Source of the DNA: Gymnopus androsaceus JB14
Taxonomy: Eukaryota > Basidiomycota > Agaricomycetes > Agaricales > Omphalotaceae
DNA: 64,000 bases
Reading direction: 5' to 3'
NCBI GenBank assembly: GCA_009733575.1
Contig: ML769400.1
Coordinates: 310,001-374,000, forward strand
Shown here: one piece after another, positions 1 through 12,573 of the stretch
Layout of the letters: each line of letters begins with the position of its first letter
How positions within the stretch are numbered: position 1 is the stretch's first letter
Notes under the pieces: generated by a model
Told to the model about the DNA's origin: nothing
Seen by the model: the letters and a program-made list of their open reading frames with translations, nothing else
Databases searched by the model: none
Program-made: the position numbers and the translations under genes

Positions 1-2974
1 TACCCTTAAAGATAGTATGTTAGTGAAATAAACAGCATGGATAGCATATAAACGTACATTAAGATGAATTTCTCCACCTTTGCCGTCATCGATGGTGTAT
101 TCTGAAGGAGGGAGAGTTACAATAAGCATCTTTAAGCGAATTCAGTAAATACCTGAGAATTGGTGGATGATACAATCCTGTTTCACTTGGAAGCCCTCAC
201 TGGTTGAATTTGTCCACCATTCTTCGAGCTTGCCTTTTTGGTTGTACAGTCGACCAGCAGAATCAAATTCATGCTAGAGAAGTAGTAGATGGGTAGCGCT
301 GCGTGTAAATTAAGTAGTGTGTAAATGTAAACTTACAGTGAGCTCATGTGCAGCAACGAATCCAATGGCACCATATACGATATAGCCTGGCCTGTTCATA
401 AATTAGGAAGTGGAAGCTTCAGTGAAGTGATCTAATCCATACCAGTCCCTATGGAAAAACGGAGGTTGTAGAATTCCAGCTGGGAAAGCCATCTGAGGGA
501 CTTGAGCGCTCATGCCAGATACCGCAGAAATACAGAATCGTAGAAGGGGAAGTCTGTTTTAGAAGGTATAAATAAAATAACGAACGTACCCAATTAGCAG
601 GAGGGTTGATACAAGCATCAACCATAGACGGATACATCTTCCATCGGTACATAAAAACCTCCCATGCGTCCACATTTCTTTGGGTGCCTAACTCGTCCCA
701 GTGTCGACTCCGATCACTCAAAGTACCACTGAGGACGTTTTCAAAGAATTTATCTTTGTCACCAGTGACCAGGCGATAGTACGCTATGATGGAAGCAGGA
801 TCCATGGTATTCGGCGACAGAGGATATCCAACTTTAACCCGAATCGCTTCAGCCTAGATCAAGTATGAGAGAGAGGGTATAAGCTATGGTGCGTACACGA
901 ACCTTCTCCGACGCTGCTTTTTCCGACTGTTCATCCATCCAATCAATTCCCTTTAGGGACTTCCGGAATGTCTGGACGATGTCTACGGAAAAAAAATAAA
1001 CGATCGCTCAGGTAAATGTAGAAAGCATACTAGTGACAATCCTGGTTGCTTTCTCTTTAGACTTGTCGCCGAATGTCTCGTTGACAAAATATCTTCCGGC
1101 CGCAAATCCTAGAGCTTCTTCAACCTGGCCAACACAATATTCCGAACGTTCTCCGACAGCGCCCTTCTTGACTCCAGTGAGCATCTCTACTAAAGTACGC
1201 TGCGCTTTCCATGCCTCGGTGCTCATGCCGAGATACGATGATAAAGACAATGCTGCACGGGTGACCAAGTACGCCTCGATAACATCCGCAGATGTTTTTT
1301 CGAGGATTTCCGATAGTGACTGGGCATAAGGCGGATAAGTGAGGATTACACGGTCCGGAAAGTTCTTTGGTGCAACTCTGGAAAAGTATTCTTCGAACTG
1401 GATTTGAAGGAGAGTAGAGGTGAGGTTGGAAATGGGAGCAGGATTATAGGTAGCAATCGGGTCTTGATACACTATATCACTAATTTTCCAGCTGAGTAAA
1501 TTTCAAAGACAGAACAAGAAAAGACCGACAGATCAAGACTAGCCCTTGCTATCTCACGTTCGAACTTGACTACTTCTTTCGCAAGTTTGTGCACCTTTTG
1601 TGTCTTGTTGATTGGCTCCTGACCCTCTTCTTCATCGCCACCCCAAGGGGGCCAATGCTAGAAATGTCGGTAAGGTGAGGAACTATGAAGAAAACAGTAT
1701 GACAAACCCCGGGCCCGGGCCATGGCGGCCAAGCATTATTGATTTGAACAAAAACCAGAGAACTTTCCGACTGTGAATGCAGAGCTTGTTCGCCCTCTTC
1801 GCTCACAATCAGGAGAAGTCTTCCAATTACATCTTGGTAGACCTCACATGTGTCATCTTCTTCGTAATATTCCTGTTTTTGATTATTTAATCCTGGTAAA
1901 CTACACGAAACTAGCCAGAACCTCACTTTAGAGGGAAGTCCAAGGCTTGGCTGCGAGAACCATAGCACCATATGATCAGAATCAACACCCACGTCACCTT
2001 CAATGTCAAAGGAGAACAAGGCCCCAAGACCTGGACGTATGTTAGTTGCTTAAAAGCAGGCTACAGCGCCTCGGGATACAAGTTACCTTGAGAATGCATA
2101 TAAGCTAAGGCTGCGGCAAGACCTTTGAATTTGTTCTCTTCAGGTTCCTTCCGTCCTTTGAACAGCTGCCTGATGTTGTTGATGACAACCATGAGTGGTT
2201 CATGGCCTCTTTCATCTAACCTACTCTCATTCATACAAGATGAATAAAAGCCACCAAGTTTAGTGAGCAATTGATCATCGTCGGAGGTGACGAAGGAGGT
2301 AGTTGAGGTCGTGTCTTCGAGAATTCGTTGTATAACGCGCTTGTTATCTTGTGCTAACGATTCAAAGTGTCCGAAACCGCCTTTGTCCGCCGGAAGGGGA
2401 TGTGCACGAAGCCAACCACCATCTGGAAGATGATGGATATCCATGTATGGGATAGTATTGCAGACGTACTGGCAAACTCGTAGAAATCTTCGCATGGATC
2501 TTTTGAGGTATCCAATGACGAAAGGATAGAAGCAGATAGCATAATGCATTCTTCGGTTAGGCAGACCTTGACAGAGTCGATCAGTTTACAAGTACGCTCC
2601 AGAGAAAACAGGAAATCACTGTAGAATGAGCCTCTCCCTCTCGATCTCTGCCCTTCAGTTCCAGCTTGTATGGTAGAATAAATAATACCTGAAGTATTTG
2701 GTCAGCTTGCTAAATCCTTTGAATACGTAGAATCGACCAACTGAGCTCAAAAGCAAGAGTATCAGTACAAAAATGAGTAGGAATTTGTGGAAAGGCATCA
2801 TTGGTTTTGCCTTCATTTGGTCCAGGATGGAAGTTGTGTTTTCTGCATGAAGATCTTGGAGGAGAGGCGCATCTTCTACAAGCAACAGGGACAGGGAATA
2901 TCACTTGACAAGTCAGATATCAGGCAAAAATAACTACCTTGTTCTTGTTCCGTACTAGCAGACCTTTCCGCCAT
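1..2974 (-). CDS. M13 (neprilysin-like) metallopeptidase, copy A, 3' end outside window
   Basis: A zinc endopeptidase of family M13, predicted type II membrane protein. The start is the ATG complement at 2972-2974, giving a short cytosolic tail (MAERSASTEQEQ) that continues after an intron into an acidic-dileucine-like EDAPLL and then a hydrophobic span rich in L, I and V near residues 40-60. Then come the M13 N-terminal domain (DPCEDFYEFAS, GGWLRAHPLPADKGGFG, SSCMNE) and the C-terminal domain. The zinc motif HELTHEFD is built across an exon junction near 280-350. The consensus-like NAYYNPPxNE is altered here (VDACINPPAN), unlike copies B and D. The last exon in view ends with GKGGEIHLN, so the GENI-type third-ligand exon lies beyond the window edge. 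There are many short introns. It is tandem with copy B (same strand, 316-bp gap with nothing recognisable). I am sure of the family; exon limits are by eye. Confidence 0.85.
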
Positions 2975-3290
2975 GACGGTAAGACGTAGAATGCGACGTG
3001 CGTCGCGTGCTGAGTCGCAGTACTAAGTACGGGACGCTCTATCAAGCGCCCACGGCCATCTACAGTAGCATCGTGCTCAATAGAAATGATGTATAATACT
3101 CTATGTAGAGTGTATAGTCTATAGAGGATTTTACTGTCTGACAACCACTGGGGATGTAGCAAACCGCAACGAATCTGACTCGGGACTCGGAGTCTATTCA
3201 AACTGCAGATTGCTATTCTTCACCGTGTACATGAATATGTAATATTATTATGCAATACAGTCGGTTCAGTCTCGTTATGTAGAAAAACAG

Positions 3291-6200
3291 TTATGACCTG
3301 CCCCAGAATATGCATTGCTTTTCTGATGGAGGGTTGAGCTATTACGGACCTCTAGTGAGCAATGAATACACTTAGTGGTGAGGAAAGTTTACCTTTGCTG
3401 TCGGAGAACATTTGAACGCTTCAGCAAACTCTGGAATGTTGAAAACAGTGCCATCTACGCGGAAGTTATTTGGAGAATGGGGGTCAGTGCGGATTCGTTG
3501 GACCTTTCAATAAGATTAGCTTTCGTAGTAGAAGATGAACGCTAAACATACAGCGGCAGCGGCTTTCATGCTTCTAGCCCAGACGCGGGCAAAAGAAATA
3601 AAGAACAGTTGGTCCCTATGCAGAGGCGTGTGAGTGTAAGTAATGCAATGGAACGCGGGAGACGGACCTCGAATAAGGCAAACCAGGCAACAAGTATTCA
3701 TTGCCGGTCTTATATGATGAATCATACTGAGCTTTCCAGGCCCGATAAGCCTGTATAAGGCCAGTATCGCTGTGAAAAGGGTAAATGGCGCGTACGTCTA
3801 TACAAAACACAACATACGAACCCAATATTTTCGCCGGATGTGCTGATAATAGGTCAGTATACGGGTACGGTTCGGATAAGCGTTGAGTCGGGACTCACAG
3901 ATTACCCTACAGAGATGAATAGCATGTAAGTAAAGATGAGGAGGACAGATGGTGTTCAAACGTACATTAACATGAATCTGACCACCCTTGCCATCATCGA
4001 TAGCATATCCTGAAGACAAAATTAGTAAACAGCGCTGGTGCATAGACCACTTAGAAGATACCTGAGAATTGTTCGATGATACAGTCCTGCTTCACTTGGA
4101 AGCCCTCACTAGTTGAATTTGTCCACCATTGTTCGAGTTTGCCTTCTTGGTTGTACAGTCGTCCGGCAGAGTCAAAGGCATGCTGCAGAACCATTAGACA
4201 GGTAGTGTAGAATAGAGTGCAAATATGAACGTACAGTGAGCTCATGTGATGCGACATGTCCAAAGGCACCATATGAGAGATATGTAGGCCTGTCTGACAA
4301 AACACTAAGAGCAAGCTTCAGAACGATGAACCAAATCCGTACCAGTCTTTGTTGAAGAAGGGAGGCTGTAGAATCCCGGCCGGGAACACAATTTCATTGG
4401 ACGGAGGATTGAAATAAGCGTTGACCATAGATGGGTACATCTCCCAGGAGTCCAGGTTTCTCTGCTTTCCCAACTGGAGCCAGTTCCGAGTTTCATCACT
4501 AATACTAGCACTAAGGATGTTTTCGAAGAACTTGTCTTCGTCGCCGGTGACTAGGCGATAGTACGTCGCAATGGAGGCAGGGTTCGTAGTGTTCGGCGAC
4601 CCGACAGGATACCCGACTTTGACGCGAATCGCTTCAGCCTATATGGATTATATATGAGAAAGAACGGGAAGCTGCTGGAGCGCGCGCGAACCTTCTCCGA
4701 TGCTGCCTTCGCAGATTTTTCATCCATCCAGTCGATTTCCTTTAGAGATTTCTGGAATGCCTTGACGATGTCTACGATATACCATAAGCAAACAATGATA
4801 GAATAAGCACAAAGAAACATACCAGTGATAACCTTGGTCCCTTTCTCTTTAGACTCGCCGCCGAATGTCTCATTAACAAAGTACCTGCCAGCCGCAAATC
4901 CTAGAGCTTGTTCAACCTGGCCAACACAATATTCCGACCGTTCTCCAACAGCACCCTTCTTGATGCCACTGAGCATCTCTACTAAAGTACGTTGCGCTTG
5001 CCATGCTTCAGTGTCCATGCCGAGATACGACGACAAAGACAGCGCTGCACGAGTGACCAAGTACGCCTCGATAACATCCCCAGATGTTTTTTCAAGGATT
5101 TCCGATAGTGACTCGGCATAAGGAGGATAAGTGAGGATCACACGGTCGGGAAAGTTCCTCGGTGCAAATGTAGAGAAGTATTCCTTGAATTGAATTCGAG
5201 GAAGTGCAGCGGTGAGATTGGAAATGGGAGCAGGATTGTAGGTAGCAATCGGGTCTTGATACAAAATATCACTAGCTTGCAAGTTGAGCATTTCTCAAAG
5301 ACGATAACGAAACAGACCCACAGATCGAGACTAGCTCTCGCGATTTCACTTTCAAACTTCACTACTGCTTCAGCAAGTTCGTGCGCCCTTTTTGTCCTAT
5401 TGATTGGTTTCTTATCCCCTTCATCGTCACCGTCATCGTCATCGTCACCACCCCATGGGGGCCAAGGCTAGCAAGGTTGGTAAGCACGGGGTAGGATATG
5501 AAGGACAACAGTGTGACAAACCCATGGCGGCCATACGTTGTTACTTTGCTCAACGAGGAGCAATGCGCCTTCCGACTGTCGATGCAAAGCTTGTTCGTCC
5601 TCTTCGCTCGCTGTTAGAAGAAGTCTTTCGACGACACTCTGGTAGACGTCGCGGATATCATCTTCTTCATAGTATTCCTGCCCACTACTTAAGTCCCGGT
5701 AAAAAGCACGAGGTGTATATAAGAGCTTACTTTCGAAGGAAGTCCGAGGGATGGCTGAGAGAACCATAGCACCAGATAGTTTGGATCAACCCCTACGTCA
5801 CCCTCGATGCCGAAAGAAAACAAGGCGTCCAGTCCTAGAAGTAGTTGTTAGTTAGTTATTCAAACGAGCCTATAGACAAGAACCACATACCTCGCGAATG
5901 CATGTAAGCCAAGGCTGCAGTCAGACCTTTGAACTTGTTCTCTTCTTCTTCTTCTTCCTTAATCACAGCTTCCTTCCCCCTGAACATTTGTCTGATGTTG
6001 TTGATGACAGCCATAAGTGGTTCATGACCTCTTTCGTCCAGCTTGGTCTCGTTCATACAAGACGAGTAGAATCCGCGAAGTTTAACGAGCAATTGATCAT
6101 CGGAGGACGTGGTGAAAGAAGCCGTGGAGGATGGATCTTCTAGAATTCGTTGAATAACATGTTCGTTGTCTTGTGCCAACGATTCAAAGACTCCGAAGCT

Positions 6201-6919
6201 TCCTTTGTCCGCCGGAAGAGGATGCGCACGAAGCCAACCGCCATCTGAATTATAATCAGTACATATAGGATAACGTGTGGATCGCATGACGCACTGGAAA
6301 ACTCGTAGAAATTCTCGCATGGATCCTGCGAAGTATCCAACGACGACAGGATAGAAGCAGATAGCATGATACAATCTCCAGTAAGGCAGACGGGCTGGGA
6401 GTAGATTTAGAGTTTAATGCGATATTCGAAGTAAGCGGGAATATTGCTTACCTCTTCAGGAACTGCAGTAGGAGAGGGAGGAGAAGCTGTCGTCGTAGCA
6501 ATACTGGTAGAAGTCGCTGTAACTGTGAACGTCACAGTCGAAGAAGGCTCTCCATCGGGAGTTCCACGCTCCAGATTCAGCTGGTGCTTTACACCAGCGA
6601 ATAGACCGATGAATATCTAAGGTATCCAGCTTCAGTTCCTTCCTCTGAGTAGCCCGGTAATAATCGACTTACTGAGCTCAAAAGAAGAAGTATCAATGCC
6701 ACAACAAGTAGAACCTTGTGAAGGGGAGTCAGTGGTTCTTGAGCTACTGCGTGAATCCGTTCCATAAAAGAAGGTTCTTCATGTTCAGTTGCATCTTCTT
6801 CTGCTTCAGGATCTCGGAGAAGAGGCGCAGTTTCTACAAGAATACGTCAGAAAACTCAGGTATCAATGTGCAAAGTAGGAACCTTGGTCAGTAGACGGTC
6901 TAGGGACCCATTCCGCCAT
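3291..6919 (-). CDS. M13 (neprilysin-like) metallopeptidase, copy B, complete
   Basis: A full-length M13 zinc metallopeptidase, predicted membrane-anchored with the catalytic domain in the lumen or outside. It starts at the ATG complement 6917-6919 (MAEWVPRPSTDQ) and ends with KQCIFWGRS and a stop at 3291-3293. In order: a cytosolic tail with ETAPLLRDPEAEEDATEHEE (acidic dileucine plus acidic cluster), a TM span (LLVVALILLLLSS), a Ser/Thr/Pro linker, DPCENFYEFSS, GGWLRAHPLPADKGSFG, an Asp run near 5,440 (GGDDDDDGDDEGD), YYRLVTGDEDKFFENVL, VNAYFNPPSNEIVFPAGI, the zinc motif HELTHAFD near 4,180-4,250, and TSGENIGDSG (third zinc ligand Glu, with Asp) near 3,740-3,830. An 8-nt exon (GGTAATCT) lies between HVN and TSGEN. 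No frame break was found. The block 4,640-5,130 is nearly identical to copy D, introns included. Substrate is unknown. Confidence 0.88.
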
Positions 6920-7672
6920 GATGACGGTAACAGTCAAGAAGCAGGTATGCCGTGTGCTGGTTGCGTGTTGGTAGTTAGAGTATAGAGTTATAAGCGCCGA
7001 AGTCTCGGCGCTACAAACAGCGACCAAACTTACACCTTCCTTATTTGGGCATTTTCTTACAGCTTTGACTTTACTGATGCTCTGATGTCGTAGATGTCAT
7101 ATTATATACAGGTATTTGCGTTCTTTGGTATTTTCAAGTCAGCCCACAACCCAAAAATTTCCAAACTCCTGTTGTATCGTTTACTTTCCATGACAATAAT
7201 GCACGCCGACGCAAGAGATTGCAGCGAGTATGAAGTAACAGCTATATCTCATCAGGATCCCAGTATTAGCACAAAGAGAAAAGATATAACTGCGATGAAG
7301 ATTATGGATTGACCTATCTAGTCTAGAGTTTGAGCAACACACCTCGATATGAATGGACTGAAAAACCGTTGACCCCGAGATGGGAGCGTACTTACCTGGA
7401 GGGATCCTTAGAAAGCATATGATCGTCATCTGTGAGTAGGGGAATTTGGCTGCAAGACCCCGCATTTTCTTCATCGCGTCTAATAAGAGGTCATGTCAGT
7501 GGTCATGGCTCATGGAACTCATCGTGATGGTTGTGGTGAACCGATGGAAAAATAAACGACTGGAAGCGACCCAGGGCACGTATTTGGAGTTAAATTTTAT
7601 TGAATAAGAACTTTGCGATCTATTGTATAATCCTAAATATGCACCTACGCGAGAGCATATCGATAGTCTTCC
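6920..7672. other. gap between M13 copy B and the AlkB-like gene
   Basis: About 750 bp upstream of copy B and downstream of the AlkB-like gene. TATAA-like sequence on the minus strand near 6,985 may be part of the copy B promoter. A minus-strand open frame around 7,181-7,474 starts MKKMRGLAAKFPYSQ and contains a possible splice donor, but it matches no family I recognise and I do not call it a gene. Confidence 0.4.
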
Positions 7673-9412
7673 TTATCCCGAGTCGGGAATGTTACTACTA
7701 GACTCTTCCACGCGCCCTTTGGATCCTTGCATGCTTTCGATTGTAGGTCCCCTGCCTTCAGCTTCCATATCCAACACTTGCCACAAATTGCAGCTCTTCC
7801 CGTCGTTTTGCGCCCCTGCATAGCACGACCACCAGTATTTATCCTTTCCTCCTCCATCGCTTCGATTCTTCATGTCCGCTCGCAATACCGTAGGGATACC
7901 ACATTTACATCGAGGAATACTAGGTGGTCGGAAATCAGGCCGGTAGAAACGAAATGTAACATTGATGCGACAGTTTGAGGGTTCGATGGGACCGCCAGGA
8001 AAACGCGGATGTGCTGGACGGTACATGTCCATGGCGGACTGGGGCGGGATAGAGTGTTTAAATCGCTCCTGGCATGAGGCATGCATGATGACTAGCTGCA
8101 TGTCAAAGTAAGAGAGGAGATTCAGTGGATAGGTGTTGATTATTTTACTAACGGAATTATGCGGTAGCGGTATATTGAATGTTTGAGCACTACGGGTTTC
8201 TGTTTCATGCGAAGGAATTACCTCCCTCAAACTAAACGTCCTTCGCGTACCTTTGGCAAAGGTCAAAAAAAGAATATTAAAAAAGTAAATCGTCGCTTAC
8301 CGAGGCTCAAGGAGGCTTCATTTGAGAAAAACTGAGCCAGTTAAACGCATATATTCGAGGACCTGAACCTACCAATTGTACAATAAGGCCCTAAGTAAGT
8401 CATATGGTCAGAGTGCCAGCCCACGCTATCGTTGCGGCCCTCGTATCTGTTTGAGGCAGCTGGAGTTCTTGTCTCAGGAGGAAAGCACACAGATGAGGCT
8501 TACACGAATGATGCGCACCTACGTTTGCCCTCCATAGTAGGTCGTCGGCAGACCCAGTGTCTCCACCAGCCCATTCTAGTGGGTAACGAAATGGTCTTCG
8601 TCGTAGTTCCTCCGATACCATGCGCTCAATGATCCGACAAGCTTCTTCCATTTCAGAAGGAAAAACATCTGGCGGGTCTGTTTTCCGACCATTGTACCTA
8701 AGTGAAGATAATCAACAACGAGCCGTATTCATAGTACAGTGAACCCACCAATATTGTGCTGATTCATGCCAGGATTTATCATCACCGACTCCATCAGTCT
8801 GCCTGACAAAAAATGAAGTTCGATGAGGGCTTTCGACTAGCCTATCGAAGAGCCACCATTTGTTTCTTTGCCAGTCTCTCGAAGATTCTTCAAGGGAGTA
8901 GAACAATTTCGAGGCTAATTCTGAAGGAAGAGCCGACAGATGCATAGTACACGGAGTATGCTCCGCCACCATTTCAGGATTTGAGAGAGTCAAGGGGGGT
9001 TTTCGAGGTATTGTTTCTTGGATGGAGGCGGCTGTTTAAGAATAGACATGAGATCTACTCCCCGAGTTGGTTTGTTAGTCGATGCCTTGGAAGTAGATGG
9101 GGCGGAGGATTGTGAAGGCGTATGCTGTGAAGTGCTAGATTTGGCGTGCTTTGAGCCTTTCAACCAATCCTCTAGGCCCAAAGTCCTCTTACGCTTCTTC
9201 CCTGTGTCCAAACCTTTGTTGAGAATCTGAGACGCGATTTCTGCGTTGCCGTTCGACTGAACAAGAGCATCTAGTATGGACTCCGTTGGATGTTCTTCAT
9301 TGGTTAAGCTCGCAACCTAACAGACCGGGATGAGCAATGATCAGACAATGATAACGAAAGAAAAATATACCAGAGCCAAGAGCATATCAGTGGAGTCCTG
9401 CTCGTCTGCCAT
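7673..9412 (-). CDS. AlkB-like 2-oxoglutarate/Fe(II) dioxygenase with N-terminal CUE-like and C-terminal GRF zinc-finger domains
   Basis: Probably an oxidative DNA or RNA dealkylation enzyme of the ALKBH2/3 group. It starts at the ATG complement 9410-9412 (MADEQDSTDMLLAL). The first ~50 residues (SILDALVQSNGNAEIASQIL) look like a CUE/UBA ubiquitin-binding fold. A basic, Ser-rich linker follows, then the oxygenase: iron ligands in WHSDH (HxD) and KHSI (distal His), with the 2OG-binding Arg in RINVTFR, the AlkB signature. The C-terminal CKCG...WWSCYAGAQNDG...CNLW is a GRF-type zinc finger (nucleic-acid binding). Two small exons near 8,270-8,390 restore the frame through TIASLSLGTRRTF. The stop is at 7673-7675. 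It diverges from the M24 peptidase across 107 bp. The domain architecture CUE-AlkB-GRF is clear by eye; the substrate is inferred. Confidence 0.85.
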
Positions 9413-9519
9413 GAGAGTCGAAAGGAAAGTAATTTAAGCGCTCATGATTAAGATCTGCTTAAAGGCAGGCTTAGACGGCGTCCTTCTCCGAGACCGACAG
9501 CCACTCATTCAATCTGTAA
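9413..9519. promoter_or_regulatory. compact divergent promoter region, AlkB-like gene / M24 peptidase
   Basis: Only 107 bp separate the two start codons (minus-strand ATG at 9412, plus-strand ATG at 9520). Both genes must share this interval for core promoter and 5' leaders. No clear TATA box is visible. Confidence 0.55.
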
Positions 9520-11190
9520 ATGGAGAAGCGACGCGATGAAAGATCGTCTGGCTTTCTTCCAAAGTCGGATCGTCCGGTCAACCCATTTCTAGCTGTGATT
9601 CGCGCCATCCAACTTATCGTGTTTGTAGATTGGAACCCTTACATTCGTTCTGCTGTCAGGGCTTATCGTCTGGCTATACCTGACCGGAGGAGCATCCATA
9701 TATTCAACCTCTGTACCTCAAACCCATTCTCCGACCTGTCCAATCACTGTGCCTCATCTCAGCCAATCAATGCTTCACAGTTTCACAATCGGCAGCGAGA
9801 ATTGGCCAACACTTTGCACGCTCTGAACGCCTCCGCATATATTACTGAACCAGGCGCAAATGCTCTATACTACGGAAATGTATCTACCGCTTCATGGAGG
9901 TTATCTGAGCGTCCGTTATTGCTTATCGTCACTCCGGTTGTTATCAACGACGAAGTGGAAGCAAAGATAACTGTTTTGGCTCCTTATTTCGAGGCTACTC
10001 GAGCCAGGATGCTCCCAATCCCTTATGAAGGCGTGGAATACATCGAATGGCCTGAAGACGCGAATCCGTACGAAATGGCAGCCTCAATCCTTCCAGTAGA
10101 AGGAAACGTCTTTTTGGATGATGCAGCTCGCTTGTTTATCTTCAACGGCTTCCAGAAAGCTCTTCCTCACGCCAACGTATCTCCTGCCCCTCCGGAAATC
10201 AAACAGATCCGCCAAAGAAAGTCAATTGATGAAATCGAACTGTTGAAATGTGCAAACGAGGTGCGTTTTCAACCCATCGCAAGCTATTATGTTAATGAGG
10301 TATAATAGGCCACTCTTCTCGCTATACGAGCTGTGCACAAGAATATGTCCATCGGTATGCGGGAGTCTGAGGCTAGCAGGGATGATGACTTTGGCGCTCA
10401 AAACAGCGGGGCTACAAAACGGAGGCTGTCTGACTCTGTTCGGAGGTGGAGAGCTGCAATCGATAACTATAGGACTGTTACAACTATCGAAACCTACCAA
10501 CACCGTTCCAGAGAATGCTGCCCTTCCTCACGGAAGTGGTACAGACCGGATCCTAGGCGAATCTGACTTTGCTCTCTTTGACTGTGGAGGAAGCCTTCAC
10601 GGCTACGTGAGCGATGTTACTCGTGTTTGTAGCATTTGCCATTGCGTCCATTCGAATTTTCTAACATATTTGTACAGACTGTAGCTCTTCCGGGAAACGA
10701 AAATTCCTTCTGAACATGAACAAATATGGGAAGCGGTTCTGTCGGCTCAAACCGTGGCCTCCCGTGTAGCTGCTGCCGGGGTTATTGCACGAGATGTCGA
10801 TGCATCTGCAAGATTTGTTTTCGACCTTGGTGGTTATGGTCCCTACTTTACTCATAGATTGGGACATGGTTAGATTGAAGCCCTCTTTGCGTGAAGTCAA
10901 CCTCACATTGAATCCTTTAGGAATCGGTTTAGAAGGACATGAAGAACCGTACCTTCGTGGGGGTAGCTTGGATGTTATCAAAACTGGTAAGGCTCCCGAT
11001 ATATTTGTTGTCAGAACTAAAATCGAACGCTTATCTAGGTCATACATTTTCCAACGAGCCAGGTGTCTACATCGAGGGTAAGGTGGGCGTCCGATTGGAG
11101 GATTGCTTTTACATTGACTACGCCAATGGACAATCCATCTTTCTGACTGAAGGGGTTGGTGGACAGGCATCGTCGCCGTGGAATCCATGA
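9520..11190 (+). CDS. aminopeptidase P-like metallopeptidase (M24B), apparent one-base frame break
   Basis: Xaa-Pro aminopeptidase-like enzyme with the pita-bread fold, dinuclear metal. The first in-frame ATG is 9520. A basic N-terminus followed by a hydrophobic stretch (FLAVIRAIQLIVFV) suggests a membrane anchor. The creatinase N-domain (ITEPGANALYYGNVS, SERPLLLIV) leads into the catalytic domain: FDCGGSLHGYVSDVTR (two Asp ligands), LGHGIGLEGHEEPYL (His), FSNEPGVYIEG (Glu), VGVRLEDCF (Glu). All five metal ligands are present. The stop is at 11188-11190. Near 10,379-10,381 the frame coding GMRESEAS runs into the wrong frame; the family-like MMTLALKTAGL continues one base off, as if a G run had gained a base. 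No intron of normal size fixes this. It is either an assembly error or a recent null allele. Confidence 0.8.
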
Positions 11191-11399
11191 ACAAGATGAA
11201 TACAAATATTATTTCCTATTTACAAAAGCAGTATACATTTTGAACCCACGAGGTCATGCAAATGAACGTTCCAAAAGATCCAATTAAAACACAAGTAAAT
11301 GCAGAGAAAGCTATATATTCGACCGTGAAGAATAAAACAAGAGGCTGGATAATATATATGAAGCACATTGATACAAATAATTATGGCTTTCAGTAGGCG

Positions 11400-12164
11400 T
11401 CAGGCACATGTAAGTTCATCGGGAGTAGGAAGAGGGAGTGGGATGGCTGCTGGAGACAGAGAAGATCGCGGCAGTGGGGTAAATGATGTCATAGGATAAG
11501 TGGCATGGCGTTGGAAAGGGTTCCGGGTGTTAGTGCGAGAGATTGGCGAAGCTGCTGGAAAGTCAGCAGGAAAAGGCTCATGAAGTTATAAAGGTGACTC
11601 ACAAAGGACACTAGCAGCAAACCAACGGAACGGTGTGTCCTCTGTATCCCAAACTTGAAACTCTGCTCCTCCTTCAACAGGCGAACCTGGTGAAGTGTTT
11701 CTGCTGGATTGTGGAGAGTGAGCATTGTCCGCCTCTTCAGCATTCTCAATGCGCGCACGCCCCTTGTAGGAAAAGGAGTGTTCATGGTGAAGGGCAGGAA
11801 GTGAAGCTTGACGGCGGGTGCGAACGGGAGAGCGAGGTGGGAAAATGGAAGGCTTGAGAATAGACAAGAATTCTTCAAGAGCTTCACTTGATAAAGCGGT
11901 TCTATAATCAAATGAGCAAATAAAAGAAGATAAACAGATAAATAAAACAAACCGAGGCGAAGATCGTGGAGAGCTGTCCGAGGGCTCTGCAAAAAGCCCA
12001 AGTTTGACTTCGCCGACAGAGTGTGATCGTTCAGTATCCTTTACGGGCTCCGATATGACTCGTACTGGTTGAGCACGGCTCAGGATGGTATATGGAGCGC
12101 AAGTCAAACGGACAGGACGAGGAGCAAGGAGAACAGGAGTATTATCGTTGGAGCCAAAATTCAT
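11400..12164 (-). CDS. Ser/Pro-rich protein of unknown function
   Basis: About 200 residues in three exons: ATG complement at 12162-12164 (MNFGSNDNTPVLLAPRPVRL), introns near 11,895-11,955 and 11,533-11,585 with good GT-AG ends, stop at 11400-11402 after LPTPDELTCA. It is rich in Ser, Pro and Arg (SPRSSPR, FPPRSPVRTRR, SPQSSRNTSPGSP), which suggests an intrinsically disordered, possibly phosphorylated protein; one ordered patch reads FQVWDTEDTPFRWFAASVL. I recognise no family. It is convergent with the M24 peptidase (210 bp) and divergent from the MFS gene (about 410 bp). Confidence 0.6.
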
Positions 12165-12517
12165 TTCAGCGTTTAACAGGAATAGACGGTAAAAAAAATT
12201 AGCAAAACAATTGACTTTAGATGTGGAAGCGAGCGTGGCAGATGGGGAATGAAAAGCAATTCGAGTTGACCTTCAATTCAGTGATCACATGGTGCCTGAG
12301 CCGGAACCGGCCCGAGACGGCGATCATTTACTTTCTCGTCTTGCTGAGGCTTTAGGCTTCCACTCAACATCCATTCACCAAAATAAAAGTAAAGCAAGAA
12401 TCGCATTTATTTCCGATTCTGATACGTAAATAGAAAATCTATCAGAATACCGTGTCAAGAACCACCCTGAATCCAGTCTTGTCACCTCTTCTTACCATCC
12501 TTGGGTTACTTGAACGA

Positions 12518-12573
12518 TATATAAGTAGCGCACAATGGGTTTAAACGGTTGGCGAACCATCTCCCCCTTCTAA
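12518..12573 (+). promoter_or_regulatory. TATA box and 12-codon upstream ORF abutting the MFS start
   Basis: TATATAA lies at 12518-12524, 50 bp before the MFS start. An upstream ATG at 12535 opens a 12-codon frame (MGLNGWRTISPF) whose TAA at 12571-12573 directly touches the main ATG at 12574. Whether the uORF is in the mRNA depends on the start site, which could lie downstream of 12535. Confidence 0.45.

Noticed and set aside
4825..5121. 98-codon plus-strand frame inside M13 copy B, with a near-identical twin antisense to copy D (18,901-19,197)
   Set aside because: Antisense shadow of a conserved exon. Its conservation between copies follows from the coding strand and the conversion tract.
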